Shown piece by piece: positions 61,963 through 64,000 of a stretch of 64,000 bases of DNA. The notes beneath the pieces were generated by a model. The model saw only the letters and a list, made by a program, of their open reading frames with translations, did no database searches and was not told the DNA's origin. The DNA is from Gordius sp. MW1 (Eukaryota; Nematomorpha; Gordioida; Gordea; Gordiidae). Position 1 is the stretch's first letter; each line of letters starts with the position of its first letter. The translations under genes were made by a program, and so were the position numbers. The stretch covers positions 14,508,001 through 14,572,000 of the forward strand of contig OZ038526.1 in the NCBI GenBank assembly GCA_964036665.1, given 5' to 3'.

Positions 61963-62307
61963 GAGAACTATCATTTTGACAAAAGACAACGTTTTATTGT
62001 TGCGATTAGTTTGTTGTATCGCAACGTGAGTGCTTAATTTTTGAAAACTGCTCTATGCGATCATGATTTCAAAGTAATAGTTTTTAGATTCTGATAAATT
62101 TTTACTTGGGATCATAGAAACCACGTCTGAAAACGACAACTTTCATCGGATGAATCGGGTTCAAAGAAAAATATGTGAAAATTTTTGAGGCAAAAATATT
62201 TATTTTTTTCGATTCTATGTGAAAGAGCATATAAAAATATATAAGAGTAAGCCAATTTGAGAATCCTATTATCCTCGATTGACTTCCGAAAAGAGGTTTT
62301 AAGCTGC

Positions 62308-62652
62308 GAGAACTATCATTTTGACAAAAGACAACGTTTTATTGTTGCGATTAGTTTGTTGTATCGCAACGTGAGTGCTTAATTTTTGAAAACTGCTCTA
62401 TGCAATCATGATTTCAAAGTAATAGTTTTTAGATTTTGATAAATTTTTACTTGGGATCATAGAAACCACGTCTGAAAACGACAACTTTCATCGGATGAAT
62501 ACGGTTCAAAGAAAAATATGTGAAAAATTTTGAGGTAAAATTTTTTATTTTTTTCGATTCTATGTGAAAGAGCATAAAAAAATATATAAAAGTAAGCCAA
62601 TTTGAGAATCCTATTATCCTCGATTGACTTCCGAAAAGAGGTTTTAAGCTGC
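62308..62652. repeat. m2/m3 fusion monomer
   Basis: The 5' half carries m2 markers (GCAATCATG near 62,403, GATTTTGAT near 62,432) and the 3' half carries m3 markers (GAGGTAAAATTTTTTATT near 62,531, GCATAAAAAAAT near 62,573). The switch lies between about 62,440 and 62,531. Normal length (345 bp) shows that the exchange was in register and removed exactly one monomer. Confidence 0.78.
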
Positions 62653-63683
62653 GAGAACTATCATTTTGACAAAAGACAACGTTTTATTGTTGCGATTAGT
62701 ATGTTGTATCGCAACGTGAGTGCTTAATGTTTGAAAACTGCTCTTTGCTATCATGATTTCAAAGTAATTGTTTTCTGATTCTGATAAATTTTTACTTGGG
62801 ATCATAGAAACCACGTCTGAAAACGACAACTTTCATCGGATGAATACGGTTGAAAGGAAAAATGTGAAAATTTTTGAGGCAAAAATATTTATTTTTTTCG
62901 ATTCTATGTGAAAGAGCATATAAAAATATATAAGAGTAAGCCAATTTGAGAATCCTATTATCCTCGATTGACTTCCGAAAAGAGGTTTTAAGCTGCGAGA
63001 ACTATCATTTTGACAAAAGACAACGTTTTATTGTTGCGATTAGTTTGTTGTATCGCAACGTGAATGCTTAATTTTTGAAAACTGCTCTATGCAATCATGA
63101 TTTCAAAGTAATAGTTTTTAGATTTTGATAAATTTTTACTTGGGATCATAGAAACCACGTCTGAAAACGACAACTTTCATCGGATGAATACGGTTCAAAG
63201 AAAAATATGTGAAAAATTTTGAGGCAAAAATATTTATTTTTTTTGATTCTATGTGAAAGAGCATGAAAAAATATATAAAACTAAGCCAATTTGAGAATCC
63301 TATTATCCTCGATTGACTTCCGAAAAGAGGTTTTAAGCTGCGAGAACTATCATTTTACAAAAGACAACGTTTTATTGTTGCGATTAGTTTGTTGTATCGC
63401 AACGTGAGTGCTTAATTTTTGAAAACTGCTCTATGCGATCATGATTTCAAAGTAATAGTTTTTCAATTCTGATTAATTTTTACTTGGGATCATAGAAACC
63501 ACGTCTGAAAACGACAACTTTCATCGGATGAATACGGTTCAAAGAAAAATATGTGAAAATTTTGAGGTAAAATTTTTTATTTTTTTCGATTCTATGTGAA
63601 AGAGCATAAAAAATATATAAAAGTAAGCCAATTTGAGAATCCTATTATCCTCGATTGACTTCCGAAAAGAGGTTTTAAGCTGC

Positions 63684-64000
63684 GAGAACTATCATTTTGA
63701 CAAAAGACAACGTTTTATTGTTGCGATTAGTATGTTGTATCGCAACGTGAGTGCTTAATGTTTGAAAACTGCTCTTTGCTATCATGATTTCAAAGTAATT
63801 GTTTTCTGATTCTGATAAAATTTTACTTTTTATCATGGAAATCACGTCTTAAAACGACAACTTTCATCGGATGAATACGGTTGAAAGGAAAAATGTGAAA
63901 ATTTTGAGGTAAAAAAATTTCTTTTTTGTTATTTTCTGTGAAAGAGCTTAAAAATATATGTAAAAAAGCCAATTTGAGAATCCTATTATCCTCGATTCGC
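63684..64000. repeat. Diverged Z monomer, copy 3 (cut by window end)
   Basis: It carries all internal Z markers and ends at the window edge with GATTCGC, matching the 3' end of copy 1 (58,187) and not that of copy 2. The Z block with its diverged tail therefore probably continues beyond the window. Confidence 0.85.

Larger units (their letters stand above)
1..64000. repeat. Satellite DNA array, 345-bp monomer, about 186 head-to-tail copies
   Basis: The same AT-rich unit of about 345 bp recurs without interruption from the first to the last base, always in the same orientation. Its start (GAGAACTATC) falls, for example, at 36,849 and 37,194, exactly 345 bp apart. Copies differ by scattered substitutions and small indels; only one class, near 58.2, 61.6 and 63.7 kb, is strongly diverged. 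No unique DNA, inversion or mobile element interrupts the array, and both ends run off the window. Known context: long homogeneous arrays with higher-order structure are usual in centromeric or pericentromeric heterochromatin. Inferred: this is such a block in a eukaryote. I do not recognise the satellite family. All start positions given elsewhere use GAGAACTATC as monomer base 1, an arbitrary choice. Confidence 0.98.
61963..64000. repeat. Six-monomer derivative of the eight-monomer HOR (cut by window end)
   Basis: Order: m9 (like m1, from 61,963), m10 (62,308-62,652), m11 (62,653-62,996, like the Z chimera m4), m12 (from 62,997, like m5, with GTGAATGC), m13 (63,342-63,683, like m6/m7) and m14 (from 63,684, full Z). 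Two monomers of the eight-monomer unit are missing. m10 starts like m2 (GCAATCATG, GATTTTGAT) and ends like m3 (GAGGTAAAATTTTTTATT, GCATAAAAAAAT), so m2 and m3 appear fused; and only one of the m6/m7 pair is present. The Z-to-Z distance here is 2,062 bp. Confidence 0.83.

Noticed and set aside
1..64000. CRISPR array
   Set aside because: The repeated unit is 345 bp with no short-repeat and unique-spacer alternation; the whole unit is repeated.
1..64000. Ribosomal DNA or tandem gene array
   Set aside because: The unit is short, AT-rich, has no rRNA or tRNA features, and stop codons interrupt the frames in the consensus.
1..64000. Transposon-derived tandem repeat (for example Helitron or MITE array)
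   Set aside because: I see no terminal inverted repeats, target-site duplications or transposase remnants; the only inverted repeat is the short internal dyad.
1..64000. Telomeric repeat or array edge
   Set aside because: No short telomere-type repeat or transition to unique DNA is present at either end of the window.

Overview
The whole 64,000-base window is one uninterrupted head-to-tail satellite DNA array. The monomer is 345 bp in consensus form (most copies 341-346 bp), about 31% G+C by hand count of one consensus unit, and all copies run in the same orientation. Dividing the window by the mean spacing gives about 186 monomers. I see no protein-coding gene, rRNA, tRNA, CRISPR array, transposon or unique sequence, and neither edge of the array lies inside the window. 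The short open frames on both strands are by-products of the repeat: they recur at monomer or multi-monomer spacing and mostly begin at TTG.

This is typical of a eukaryotic centromeric, pericentromeric or other heterochromatic block. A long monomer of roughly dinucleosome length, AT-rich and arranged in higher-order repeats (HORs), is common in animals and plants. The wording of the monomer reminds me loosely of insect satellites, but I cannot name the species or a known family, so that is a weak impression.

Layout from diagnostic variants: 1-9,979 is a mixed domain with a private monomer class (A). 9,980-12,382 is a three-monomer HOR of about 1,036 bp. 12,383-22,732 is a clear four-monomer HOR (alpha-beta-gamma-delta, about 1,377 bp), with one copy shortened to two monomers by a chimera, one gamma/beta chimera and one 23-bp internal duplication. 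22,733-26,182 is a decayed version that changes from four to three monomers. 26,183-33,062 is mixed monomers including an alpha/beta chimera. 33,063-40,629 is an eleven-monomer unit (3.79 kb) present twice. About 40,400-53,160 is an 18-monomer unit (6.2 kb) present twice, the second copy carrying one extra monomer; a four-monomer piece of it recurs at 54,377-55,740. 55,741-64,000 is mixed and then an eight-monomer HOR, followed by a six-monomer derivative, both containing a strongly diverged monomer class (Z).

Nothing here works together as genes. What the sequence records is array evolution: unequal exchange, gene-conversion-like chimeras, local amplification of different unit lengths and small deletions. 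Possible functional elements inside each monomer are an 8-bp inverted repeat with an 11-bp spacer, an 8-bp palindrome and a TATA-box-like motif; all three are hypotheses about binding or transcription.
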